The notes below the pieces were generated by a model. The model ran no database searches. It was given only the letters and a program-made list of their open reading frames with translations, and was not told where the DNA came from. From assembly GCA_040954595.2 (NCBI GenBank), contig CM082583.2, positions 4,898,001 through 4,962,000 on the forward strand: DNA of 64,000 bases, given 5' to 3'. Positions 15,301 through 25,604 of the stretch are shown here, piece by piece (positions within the stretch are counted from its first letter, which is position 1; each line of letters opens with the position of its first letter). Source of the stretch: Balanoglossus misakiensis. Lineage: Eukaryota; Hemichordata. Both the position numbers and the translations under genes were made by a program.

Positions 15301-18300
15301 TCTACCTCTGGGAGATTCTTTTGTGATCGCATTCACCTTATTATTACTCACTTTGCAAAACTCGATTTATCACGCAAATTTTCCTCCCTCCTTTTTTATT
15401 TTGTTTTCCAACTCTTGAAATTTCAAGGATATTGGCTTGCGGGATACTTGAAGTGGCACTCATGCGAGTAAGTGCATTTATCTTTCAGCTGATTACACAT
15501 TGCAGCTATCAAACGCAGACACGCATTTCCATCCAGTTAATTTTCTTCTCCGTTAAACAGAGATACAGAAAATGAAAGTGAACAGCTCACCAAGTTCCTT
15601 TATATTCTCGAGTTATGCATGTCGCAAAACGTTCTGGCTCATATTTTTCTACCTCTGTCAGTTTCTGCTCTTGTGGTTTTGGTTGAAAGTGAACTTTTAA
15701 CGTTATCGCGGACTCCAGGACACTGGATTAAAGAGGGCTAGTAACATCACTCCTTATGCTTAATGTTCATTATGGGTGAGTTTCCTTCCCATGATTACAA
15801 CATACATGTCCAATGTAAAGTGAAGTGTGCATTACTGAGTTTTTTTGAACCGTCAAATTCAACAGTCCGCCATTACAGAAATCACCACAGCAAAGCTGCA
15901 TTTAATCTTCAATGCCACACTTTTTTATCGCGGCAAATCATGATTAATTTAAGTGGCCACAAAAATCACTTTTTTCCTCTTTTGAGGAAAACCGACTCAG
16001 AATGAAGATTTAAATGCAGGTTTTTATATCTGCTGCTTCCTCAGCCAGAAACACAACAGTCATTGCCAGTCCATATACAGCGCACCGGTTATAGCGTCAC
16101 CACGGTTTCCAGGAAAAGGCCCATAGTTACCGTCCAACAACACCTGTCTGTACGCGTACAGTCCACTATTATTCCGCCAGTCAAATCAAAGGACAGTAAT
16201 TGCAGCCAAAACCAGGAAGCGAAAAACGGAATTTGTAACATGTAGGCACAGCTGCGCCATTTTACAAATTTCTCTGTTGATGCCTTTGGGGAAAAGAATA
16301 ATCATATCAAACCATTTTCGTTCGAAAGTTATTTCAGAAAATGTAATTGCAAAGGCAGCTGTAGTCAAACTATTATGAGTTTGCAGATTCCTATTATAGA
16401 GGCATGTACAGGCCAATAAGAGATGGGACGGTATATCCAACAGGCTTTTGAGGCAACTCTAAAAATTCTCAAATTTCCTCATTGGAATATTTTCTTCTTC
16501 AAAGAGACCTTGCTAGGATTAATTTCGGCCAAGGATGGCTTTCTGTCCATTGGATGAATTACGCACAAGTGAAGGAAATATTTTATCACCTACACCTATA
16601 CATTAACTGCTCTGAAGCCCGAGTGTGTGACATAGTCCATTTCTCAGAGTGGCCAGATAAACAATTCTGCAAGAATATCTATCAGCTGCAGCCTTGATAG
16701 GAGGAGAGAGGTGCCTTTATCAGATTGGCAACTGAAAGTGATACATCGCTCACAATAATCAAATCAATTCCACCGATCATTCAGACCAACTCAAAAATAG
16801 AAACTGAAATGGCCTCAAAGTAGACAGACATCTCCTCCTGGCAAATGGAAACCATACATTATGTTAATTAAATTGACATTCCAATCCACAGTTTTCGTTT
16901 TGTAGAAAGCACATGCAAAACAGCTATTGATGATTTTTATTATTCTGACATGAGTGGGTCCCCCCCCCCCCCCCCCTGGATTATAAGTGTCAGGTATTCT
17001 GATGTCTTAATTTGTGTGAATTCAGTCTCATGGAGCGTTTTGGGTAAATACTGTCTATCAAACACTGGGAAAAGAGATTAGTCATGGCAACTAGGTTATG
17101 ATATTCTGTGACAGACTTTCATGGCTGTCAGTCTTAAAGGCACACATAGCTACAGCCAGCTACATTTAAGTATTTTATTATAGACTGGAGTAATGTTTTT
17201 CTCCTTCTGTTATGTATATTTAATATTATTAACTATAATTTCATGTTGAAACCCTCCACATGTCTAATTTCTATTTCTTTTGTCGAAGCCATACCCCTTT
17301 ATCCACACATTAGTACAGTTTTGTTCAAAATAATACCTTATACAATTTACATCATCATGGTAGCCATTTTTGTCACATGTGTTTCTTTATGCCCCTTTCA
17401 ACAAACACACATCATACGATTCCACTGCAACAGAATCAACTCACAGATATTTGATATGGTTACCAAACATAAACCAGTCAGACCAAGGTTCCCCTTTAAT
17501 GAAATTACAGGCATCATATTTGTAATTTTACGATACAAAATTCTGCACACTTAATGGCTTTGCGTATCGATTGAAATGTAATTTGTCTTGATGGGAAATG
17601 AGAACTTATGTGGGTGTTATCACCAAGTAATGACAATTACCATCCGACTGTGACCAGAATGTAATTACCGCTACTTGCAATACATAACATTATGATAACT
17701 CATACCTCCTTTTGTAAATTTCATATCAGTTTTAATAACATACTGTTTTTTCCATCTTTCTTTGATCACTTTAAAACACTATACCGGTATGCTTTTGTAG
17801 ACTGTGTTTTAATTTGTAGTTCTACGGATATTTAATATTGAGATTGAATGCTATACGCTCACTTCTTGTGTGTGATACCAATTCTGGCTGCCTTAAATAG
17901 GTCTTAACTTTGTGCTAGGGGTTGAAATCACATTATAACAACTGCATTCTGGGTAAAATGTCGACAATTCACTAAAGTGTTTGAAGAAATATGATAACTG
18001 TATATCATGACTTCTTTTGGTCAAAAATTTCTGTCTTTTTGGTTATAAGCATATTAAACTCGTTCAACTTTTTCACATTTACTGTTTACCAACTTGAATT
18101 ATCATTGAAACTGGTTCATTTTTGCACATAGAAATGATTGGCAAAACTCAGTGAGTCACAACCACATAAAATCTATATCTATATATCCACAGTTGAATAC
18201 TCTGGTGTGATCTACCATAACCTTTTTTTCTCAAAGAAGAGAGAATCAATTGTGTACAGCATTCCAAAAGTGCAAAGCCCAGTGATAATGATTACAGGTC

Positions 18301-21300
18301 AATACGACTTAAATTCCCTTCAATGACTGAGAGTGTTTCCATCCTGATCCCTATTTGTGTTTCATCGCCATTGTTTCGGTATTAGCCAATCCAAGTACCC
18401 AAAACACAATCAACTCGGTACAAAGACAAGCCATGGGTTTAAGCCGCATTCTTAAGACATCCAATGACAACAAGAGTCACGTATCTGTTGTCCGGGGGTA
18501 GAGACATTTTGACGCAATGCCCCAAATCGCACACCTCGGGCAGAAAATGACCACTGCCCGTGTTGACATAATATCACCTTTCAGCCTGTGTACAGATCAT
18601 CCAATCGGCACACACACAACGGATCGCCTTTCATTCTGCGTGCAGAGAGCCACCACTTCTATTCAATGCAGTGGCCAACAGGCCATTATTGTTGGTTACT
18701 GTGTGTGCGTGTTAAGTATCACGCCATGTCCGCGTACATAACTCTGTTCTCGGTTACAGCTCCTTGACATCCTGATTTTACCTGCGCTCATAGATCCTAC
18801 CTCTGCCTTTCTTTCACCGAGTTGCAATCACAAGAACCTCTAGAATTCCAGGCAATGGACTCCGCAGCTGTCTGTTCATCCCCTGTTGCCAAACAGACAA
18901 CAACAGATACTTGAAGTCACAGCACAGAAGACACTACACAATGCAGAAATCCCTCTCTCTATTAAAGCATCTTACAGACTTACATTAAAGCCCTTCAAAT
19001 TTGATTATCATTGCATGATCAGTTCCTTAATTTCTTTCTCTGGATTCAATACAACAAATGCTCATTGTTAAATATCTACTTCTCAGAAGATTCAAGTTTC
19101 CTTCGCAGATGTTTTGGGTATACGTTTGCGTTGGTCTAACAGTTGTATTCAGATAGAATGCTCTCAAGGAGAAAAACATTTCCATGGAAACTTTATCTTC
19201 TCTTTTCTCATACATATAGTCATCAAGTGTTTTGGGCAAAATATTGCATGTTAGTACGAAAAACAAACCAAACATCCACTGGTTACCTGGCAACACAGCC
19301 CTTCAACTGATTTGGAACAGAATCAAGATTATACATTCCCAGGTTGTCTTACAAATGGGATTTTGTCTAATGCTTTTCTTATAAATTTTTAATGCTGCAC
19401 ACGTGTGTTTGTGACAGAAAGTGTGTGGTTTCAATTCAGGGTTGCATTGCTCCAGATCTGCCGGTTTTCTTTCCTCTGATCTCAGATTTGAACATTGCAA
19501 TATGAATTAAAGTTCTGTACTCAGACAATGCATCTTGATAGAGTTATTAAATTACTATAAAAGCTGAAAGTATAGAAGAATTCTTATAAAGACTTTCTTC
19601 TCAGTATTATACCTGCAAATTTCATTATGGTTTTAGAGTTTGTGTTATGATACGAACCCAATCATTATCTTTTGAAACAATATTTTTCATGTCAAATGGC
19701 CAGAACATTTAGGAAGAAATATTCATTTTGAAATCAAGACGGTTTTACCCATGAAAGACGTGGCAGCAAACTAAATTCAAGGCGTCAAGAGTTGTAAGTC
19801 TACGCAAATAAATATAATCAAATTGAATATCATGGCCATTGTGTTATATGACACTATTAGCTCCCTTGCATTATCATGGTCACACTGTAACCTAGCTCAC
19901 AGGCACAATACATGCAAGAATGTATAGAAGAATGTTTGGAGCTTGTTGAAGTTTACTCTTGAACTTTGCAACAAGTTTGCTTTTGTGGTGATCATAGTTG
20001 TAGGTATCAAATAATGAATGATCACTCTGACTAATAACAGTGTAGGTAGTTGAAAATGTCTCCACTGTACGACTTTTTGTGTCAACGACCACTGACCAAT
20101 ATGGCACACGTGGCTTGTATATATGTCCAGATAATTTATCACCCAGAGGTTATGCCCACGTTTTACAGGGACTGGACTCTCAGGCTCGTCAACGATATTG
20201 TAAAATGCACAAAAATTTCAAGTGGCAGGCTCCATTTCAAGGATTAGTAGTTATATTTGCCCTTTTTTTTGAGTTGACTACTGATTTCCAAACTGATACG
20301 GTTGGGGTCGTCAGGGAGACTTGGCAACAGTTTGTGTATTGCTAATAGATCTGTTTGTTTTCTTAAAGTGATCTGTGTGCTGTGACGTTTGTTTTGTGAT
20401 CTGCGCTGTGACCAGCAGCCAAGCAGAGGTTTTGACAACCGGCAGCCGAGATTTTTGACGTTTCGACGTTAAACTGTGCAAGTTGAAGGGTGGAAATCCC
20501 GCACAAAGACGACAAGTCCAGACTTGCCTCAAACCGTCTAACACTATACACTGCTATACAAACTTATCAGTGACGGATAAACGACTCAATCGGCGCGCCA
20601 TTGTCTGCAATTATAGCCATCGCTACCGCACACAAAATGCGTACAATCGAAAATTCACCAAAGTCTAATCGCGGAAAGCATTGCCCAGCAATGCAAGAGA
20701 TAGGGGGTGTCACAAGGTGCATGCACCCTGGCTGTGGCAATTCATTGGTCTCTCGGGGTTCGAGACAATAGCTTGGAACACTGCCAAGGCGGTGATCCTA
20801 ATACCCCAAGGTAGCAAGGTATACACGCATTCTAGAGTTACCATAAACGTCTCAAAGCTCAGGAATCCGCAGACGGTTGTTACATAAAACTTTCCTGTAA
20901 CACTATTCAATGGGTGGTGTGAAAATTTAATGTCATGGCGATTGTTCAAAACACCTCCAAGTAATATCATGTGATATTGTTGTCAGGTCAGAATAGTGCA
21001 GCGACAAATATGCCAGCTATTTACTGTTGTTGGAAATTGAAGGATTCATTTGAAAAGAACCAGCAGTAGAACAACCTGTTAAAATATCAAAAGAAATTTT
21101 TGCACTTGTTTCAAGTAACATGTAAATAACAAAATTTCACTCAGCATAAATGACTTTTTAAATGTACAAAATTTGTACCTATACTATACTGGATAGACTT
21201 TTCACAATCATTGAAATGTTTTAACAAAAACTTTCTTGTGGGTGAGTCGTTTCCTTCAGATGCAAAGCAGTTTTTTTCTTGACATCCGGCAGACTCGTAT

Positions 21301-24300
21301 TTGCATGAATTCAAGCCACCATTGTGAGTTGTGCATTTGCATTGCGACAACTTCATTTGTTGCGGGGCACAAGCAATTGTCCAGCCTGACTTAACGTTTC
21401 AATTTTGAAATCCTAGCGCCTCCTGGAACCGTGCCAAAAACACCTTTGTGTTTGAATATTCCCTATCTTAGTATCCCTTCAGTCGAGCAGCGTAAAAACA
21501 CCGACCGTGGACTTCAGATCTTGAGACTTCAAATTCAGATCCATGCAAAGGTACAGATTGCCACTTTAAAAGCACTTTACCGTGGTACTCAAAATTAAAA
21601 ATCAAACACGTTTGCCACGGCAGACATATTTCCATACAATCATATTGATTTGAATTCCACGTGCCAGGTAAACTGAAACAACAATCAATAACCTCACCTG
21701 CAGAAAGGGGAATATCACTTATTTTGTGACGATTGCATTAACCGGCGTCGTGTCTCTGGCAAGCTCTGGCATTCAAAAGACTTACAGCCGCCGGCAGTAA
21801 GTCACAGATCAGAAAACAATGGCGGAAAAGTACGACAGATTTACACTTGACCTAGTTTTAGGCTATTCTTTCAACAGCAAGGTCATTTATGTGAACTTTG
21901 TTAAGGTGGCATTGCATGAAAAGTTGTGATTTTTGCCAAATTTTACTTTTTTACATAAATCGGTAGGCCTAATACTGACCCACAACCTGACTAATACGTC
22001 TTGGCGGAAATGGTGCATAATCACCCCAAAATAGCACTTTTCTGAATGAGTTCACAGCTTAACAAATAGGTGTCAACAATGCAAATAGCCGTTTTTCTCA
22101 GTTTGCATTTTCGCTGCTCTTGACAACTTCGGACTAAAATAGCTTCGCCCTGCGTTGGCCGAAATTGCTCAAATTTTGACAGGGAATTGTGTATGACCCA
22201 TCCAACAAAACGCTAGTTTTGTTTGTCGATAAAGTGTCCCTGGCGGGAATAAACTCTGATTCAATACAACTCACCGTGAATTTGATCAAATTTTCTGAAA
22301 ATCTAACTTTTAAACGCTGTTACTCCTCAATGGAAGCAGATAACACAAAACAAAATTAGCGTTTTTTTGCACGTGTACTCTAGTTTTGAATGACATATTA
22401 AGATGCATGATGCATGGTCAACTTTTTTACCTATTTTAAATTTCATGACATAATATCAAAAAATGTTTTTTTTCACCCAAAATCGCCACCATTTCCGGGG
22501 ATCAATAATATTTGCAACTCAAACAAAAGTTCAAAATCTCAGCTTCCAGAATATATATGGTTTATGGGGGTTTTAACTTTTTCTTTGATGAGAAATAGGC
22601 CTCTGAAAAAGTCTCGACGGTTTCATGCAGTGCCACCTTAATACAATGTGGTACAGTCGGGTAACAGAAGATCTATATGCAATTCTTCTGGAAACATATG
22701 TTATTCTCAATAAATTTCATAGTTGAATGTCTATACTGAATAGAAAATGAAAGCATTTATTTCATTTTAAAATTAAGAATATTTCTATATTGTATGCCTG
22801 ATATTTTGATATTCTCCACACGTATGCACCAGAGAATTAATAGCCTGTAGTTATTTTGTAAAAAAAAAAAAGAATTGTGCAAATGAAGTATTGATCTTTG
22901 TTTCTCTTTTCAAAAATCAGTCAATATTTTATTCTCTCTCTCTGGTAAAATTCCACACAAATATGGATGTGAGCAGCACTTTGTTGCTTTTGGTAGTTGT
23001 TGAAAACCAACAGATGTCAGAACAGCAAGAAACATATGTACATGCTTTAGGTGAGCACAGTACGGCCAGGCATTTAATGCTTTATTAAAACTGATGGTCA
23101 TTATCTTAAAGGGACAAAAGTCTCTCTCTTGCTGCCCTTTTTCCATTAATTATGTTCGATACAAGACGTGTTTCTACATGTGGATATATAGTAAATCAAT
23201 GTTCGACCACACACAACTTCCATTCCGTTTGTAGGATATGAGAGTAAAACTCTTGCCAAAATGAATAAATGGTAGAGACCGATTATTCATTTTGGCGAGT
23301 TTTTCACTTTCGTGTCTACAAGTGAGACGGAAGTTGTGTGTGCTCGAACGTTGATTTACTATATGTCCACATGTAGAATAACATAAAAGGTGTCGTGTCT
23401 TATATCAAATATAAATAATGGAAAAACGGCAGCGAGAGAGAGACTTTGTACCTTTAATAATTGACAGTCCACAAAATGATAATGTTTGACTCGCACGAAG
23501 AGTTAACGACCAGAACTTATTCTTAGTGTCAGGAAGGGAAAAGAACGCACTTCCACGTAAATTACTAGCATTCACATTTCTTTTGTTGGCAACAGAAAAA
23601 CTGAAAAATGCTTCTCATTCATAGATATTGAAAACATCTATACAATTGCAATATTGCATACCCACACACTGACGTCTTATTGTGGCATTGAACTCGAAGT
23701 ATCGATATTAAAAAAACAATTTGTCCAGTCTCAACAGCATGTACTACTGACCTTGATTGATTTCGTTCATATATCTTAGAATTGATATTTTTGTCAACAA
23801 CTAGCTCTGCTATGAAAACCGTCTTTGATAATACTGTAAAACGGGTTATTTTCGCGAGCAATACATTTTCGTGAAATACACGAGAACCAAACCAACGTGA
23901 AAATAAAAAGTCACGTAAAAATGTTTTTCGGAGATAACAATGCAGTGAAATACGAGAATGCGAAAATTAATCCTCACGTAACAGTTGCTTCTTATGATAT
24001 CGCAAAAATTTCCTGCCGCGAAAATAACCTGTTTTACAGTAATTTCTGGTGTAAATGTAAAAAACTATAGGTTTTATAATCGTTTTTTTTAGTGTATCCA
24101 TCCATCATAAGAACATTTAATTTTTTACAGTCACTTCACAGCTGAACTATTACTTTAATGACCAATTGGAATATCACATTAATTACATCATTAATCATTG
24201 TCCAAACCCGAAGTCAAATTAATTAATTCAAAAAACAGAACATACTTTTGTTACCAATTACCTTTAAAGGTATACTGTCACCTATGAAAATTTAGCTACA

Positions 24301-25563
24301 GTTACCATAGCAAATTGAGATTTAGCCAATCGCAGATTTTCAGTGGGTGGCACACGAGAAAAAAAGAGCGCCACTATATATTCTTTAGAACACTCAGATA
24401 CGCCATTTTTGCCATTTGTGGACAAATGTAAATTGGAGGTGACCGTGTACCTTTAAAGTACATGATTTTCATCAGCAATGCCACATATCAAGGAAACCGA
24501 ATGTTTAATCTAACACTTTTTCACTCAGAGATTAACTCAAAACTTTTATTTTTATGTGGCTGTGTAGACCCATTAAAAAACATTTGTTTGGTTTGAGTTC
24601 TATGCCATGACTTTTAGATCCCAGAAAAATCAACACTATAAATGAAGTTATAGGAAATGACCTGACCAGTGGGTCTGCTAGGAAATGTCCCACGTGCAGA
24701 TGTCTATTAAATGGTTTCTAAAGCACTTTTAGTCACACAATACACCAATCAAAAAGGAAAACATTTCTACCCAGGGCCTTGCATGAAGTATATGTGTGCT
24801 GTCTTTTGAGCAAAGTACTTCTGGGGGGAAAGTGGGTAATAATAGTTTGAATCTAGTATGCTTTCATTTCCGTTAATGGCATTGTTGTACTAATATAATT
24901 AAAGGTGAAATTTGTGGTCATGAATCAAATTACAAAATGCACTTCGGTGGAATAGCTTTGCTAAATACCCTATGAAGGCCCTTCTTAAAAAATCAAGCAT
25001 GATGAAGAAGACTTGAAGTGATCATGGTGGTAGAACCACAGTGAAATTGTGGCATGTTGGAGCAATTTCAATTTTCACAATAAATTCAATTCAAAGTGTT
25101 AGTTAACTTTAAAGAACCATTGGGAAAATAAAGAGCTACCAGAAGTACCGCTGTCAGGTTGAATCACAATTTTGTAAAACAAAAGGGGAAAAAGTAAACG
25201 TTTTTAAAAGGAAAAGACGTGAAAAAATACCTGCAGTTGTTCGCGTAACTGTGAGGCACTCATCAGTTCAAAACCATCATATAAATCCGAAAATCCCGTT
25301 TCTTCAGGCGCATCGTGGGATATCCGTAATATTTGGGCTGGTTCCGAGTACCCTCTGGTCGGGGTCGGTGGTCTCGATAGTCTGCCCTCTCTAGAAGTTG
25401 ACCTGCTGAAGTGGGCATTTCCCGAGAGCGGGGGGATCTCCATGAAGCTACGCGAGCTTCTGTTGCTCAGATCTCCAAGTGATAGCCGGCCCACGTCGTT
25501 CCTGTAGCTACCGTTGAAATCTTCTCCCGGACCCGCGCCTGGGCGATCGCTCTCTGCTGCCAT
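246..25563 (-). CDS. Long coiled-coil protein, 5' part (13 exons, C-terminus off the left edge)
   Basis: Thirteen exons in continuous frame give 698 residues. Exons in coding order: 25231-25563, 12336-12496, 8721-8991, 6231-6314, 5346-5443, 4008-4152, 3403-3516, 2996-3121, 2503-2670, 2109-2234, 1405-1572, 819-956, 246-407. All introns are GT-AG. The first 250 or so residues are Ser/Pro/Arg-rich and probably disordered. After that the chain is almost uninterrupted heptad coiled coil rich in Glu, Lys, Gln and Leu. The last exon seen ends in a good donor, so the protein continues beyond base 1. I do not recognise the family. Rootletin/CROCC, CEP250-like and other centrosomal CCDC proteins are candidates on composition only. 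The X-box just upstream of the ATG suggests a ciliary or centrosomal scaffold; this is inference. Confidence 0.85.
1145..1324. mobile_element. Fold-back repeat (MITE-like) in a coiled-coil intron
   Basis: The ends form an imperfect inverted repeat: TGTCAAACCTG at the left and CAGGTTTGAC at the right, each followed inward by a GTGACCAC or GTGGCCAG block. The interior repeats GGCCAC..CTGTCTATA several times. I could not identify a convincing target-site duplication, so the class is open. Confidence 0.55.
4426..5211. mobile_element. 786-bp non-autonomous DNA transposon, PIF/Harbinger-like, TAA duplication
   Basis: The terminal inverted repeats are about 45 bp and begin GGCTGCATTCACAAACACCT. The flanks are TAA (4423-4425) and TAA (5212-5214). 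Three-base TWA duplications are typical of PIF/Harbinger elements. The interior has no coding frame but carries several direct copies of a G-run plus ATTTGAAA motif near both ends, as if sub-terminal units had been multiplied. It lies in the intron between coiled-coil exons 5 and 6. Confidence 0.8.
7897..7980. mobile_element. Family C mini-MITE, copy 1 (84 bp)
   Basis: The element opens CCCTTTCACC and closes GGTGAAAGGG. The left flank is TTAA; the right flank has decayed to TTTT. Its reverse complement matches the copies at 8620 and 34918 along most of its length, including GGTTCAG and AAACCCACT blocks. TTAA flanks and a CCCT terminus are what piggyBac-type elements leave. Confidence 0.72.
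8620..8710. mobile_element. Family C mini-MITE, copy 2, beside coiled-coil exon 3
   Basis: It opens CCCTTTCACC after TTAA (8616-8619). The right end is degraded (GGGGGTGGAAGCTAGGG). The interior matches the reverse complement of the copy at 7897. It ends about ten bases before the donor of exon 3, so the insertion sits inside the splice-proximal zone. Confidence 0.68.
8721..8991 (-). CDS. Coiled-coil gene, exon 3: second low-complexity segment into coiled coil
   Basis: The exon starts after ..TATAG and restores a Gly codon with exon 2. It encodes a Ser/Arg/Pro-rich segment and then VKGLKDSLHESEQRRLALVE, the beginning of the main coiled coil. It is GC-rich. Its donor GTAAAT begins at 8720, only about ten bases from the end of a small TTAA-type transposon remnant (8620-8710). 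Confidence 0.82.
12336..12496 (-). CDS. Coiled-coil gene, exon 2
   Basis: This exon encodes REQRIRRDREDELIGLRQSL and then a Ser/Pro-rich stretch ending DSDSGIG. It enters in phase 0 and leaves in phase 2 through GTAAGT. It is separated from exon 1 by a 12.7-kb intron, the longest in the window, and it joins exon 3 in frame. Confidence 0.82.
13098..13163. repeat. 33-bp exact tandem duplication
   Basis: Two head-to-tail copies of a 33-bp unit beginning CTCGATGTCCCATTAAAGGA, at 13098-13130 and 13131-13163. They are nearly identical, so the duplication is recent. No gene overlaps it. Confidence 0.85.
14545..14740. mobile_element. Diverged copy of family B MITE
   Basis: It shares with the intact copy at 24268 the ordered blocks CAATTTAGC, GGTTACCAT, TAGCCAATC, a GGGCCAC/GGGTGGCAC block, a GTGCACC/GCGCC block and CATTTATGGACA. 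The termini are no longer clear. About 200 bp are alignable by eye. Confidence 0.55.
21905..22637. mobile_element. 733-bp TTAA-flanked non-autonomous element
   Basis: The inverted termini are GGTGGCATTGCATGAAA at the left and TTTCATGCAGTGCCACC at the right, with one mismatch. TTAA stands immediately outside both ends (21901-21904 and 22638-22641). No transposase frame is present. TTAA target-site duplication is the hallmark of piggyBac-type insertion. Confidence 0.78.
23110..23453. mobile_element. Family A palindromic MITE, copy 1 (344 bp, TTAA flanks)
   Basis: The ends are AGGGACAAAAGTCTCTCTCT and its reverse complement, flanked by TTAA (23106-23109 and 23454-23457). The whole element is close to one long palindrome: CTACATGTGGATATATAGT recurs inverted, and the centre is a TTGCCAAAATGAATAA hairpin. 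A second full copy lies at 39941-40293. Confidence 0.85.
23834..24039. mobile_element. Family D MITE, Tc1/mariner-like, TA flanks (206 bp)
   Basis: The inverted ends read CTGTAAAACGGGTTATTTTC and CGCGAAAATAACCTGTTTTACAG, with TA directly outside both. The right half recurs at 59012-59120 in an MSH3 intron. It has no coding capacity. TA duplication indicates a Tc1/mariner-type mobiliser. Confidence 0.8.
24268..24452. mobile_element. Family B MITE, intact copy (185 bp, TTAA flanks)
   Basis: The ends are AGGTATACTGTCACCT and, inverted at the right, AGGTACACGGTCACCT. TTAA flanks both (24264-24267 and 24453-24456). The interior matches the diverged copy near 14545. It is unrelated to family A except for the TTAA preference. 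Confidence 0.8.
25231..25563 (-). CDS. Coiled-coil gene, exon 1: start codon and disordered N-terminus
   Basis: The ATG lies at 25561-25563 and opens 111 codons beginning MAAESDRPGAGPG. The segment is rich in Ser, Arg, Gly and Pro and has repeated Arg-x-Ser and Ser-Arg stretches typical of phosphorylated linkers. It ends SASQLREQLQ, where the coiled coil starts, followed by a GTATTT donor. The exon is clearly more GC-rich than the AT-rich introns around it. This start is chosen because it opens a conserved-looking frame just downstream of a promoter-type X-box. Confidence 0.8.
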
Positions 25564-25591
25564 CGGGAATGAAAATTACGTTACAAAGTTG

Positions 25592-25604
25592 GTTGCTAGG
25601 TTAC
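25592..25604 (-). promoter_or_regulatory. Perfect RFX X-box upstream of the coiled-coil gene
   Basis: The minus strand reads GTAACC T AGCAAC, an exact match to the X-box consensus GTNRCC(N0-3)RGYAAC bound by RFX transcription factors. It lies 28 bases before the ATG at 25563. RFX factors drive ciliary genes across animals, and X-boxes usually sit within about 150 bp of the start codon, so the position is right. Binding itself is inferred. Confidence 0.7.

Larger units (their letters stand above)
12497..25230 (-). other. Giant first intron of the coiled-coil gene
   Basis: This 12.7-kb AT-rich stretch holds no exon I can support. It contains a 33-bp tandem duplication (13098-13163), a diverged family-B element (about 14545-14740), a 17-C run (16960-16976), a 733-bp TTAA element (21905-22637), a 344-bp palindromic element (23110-23453), a TA-type MITE (23834-24039) and a 185-bp family-B MITE (24268-24452). 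The short open frames here have no family resemblance and no splice-consistent partners. Confidence 0.7.
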
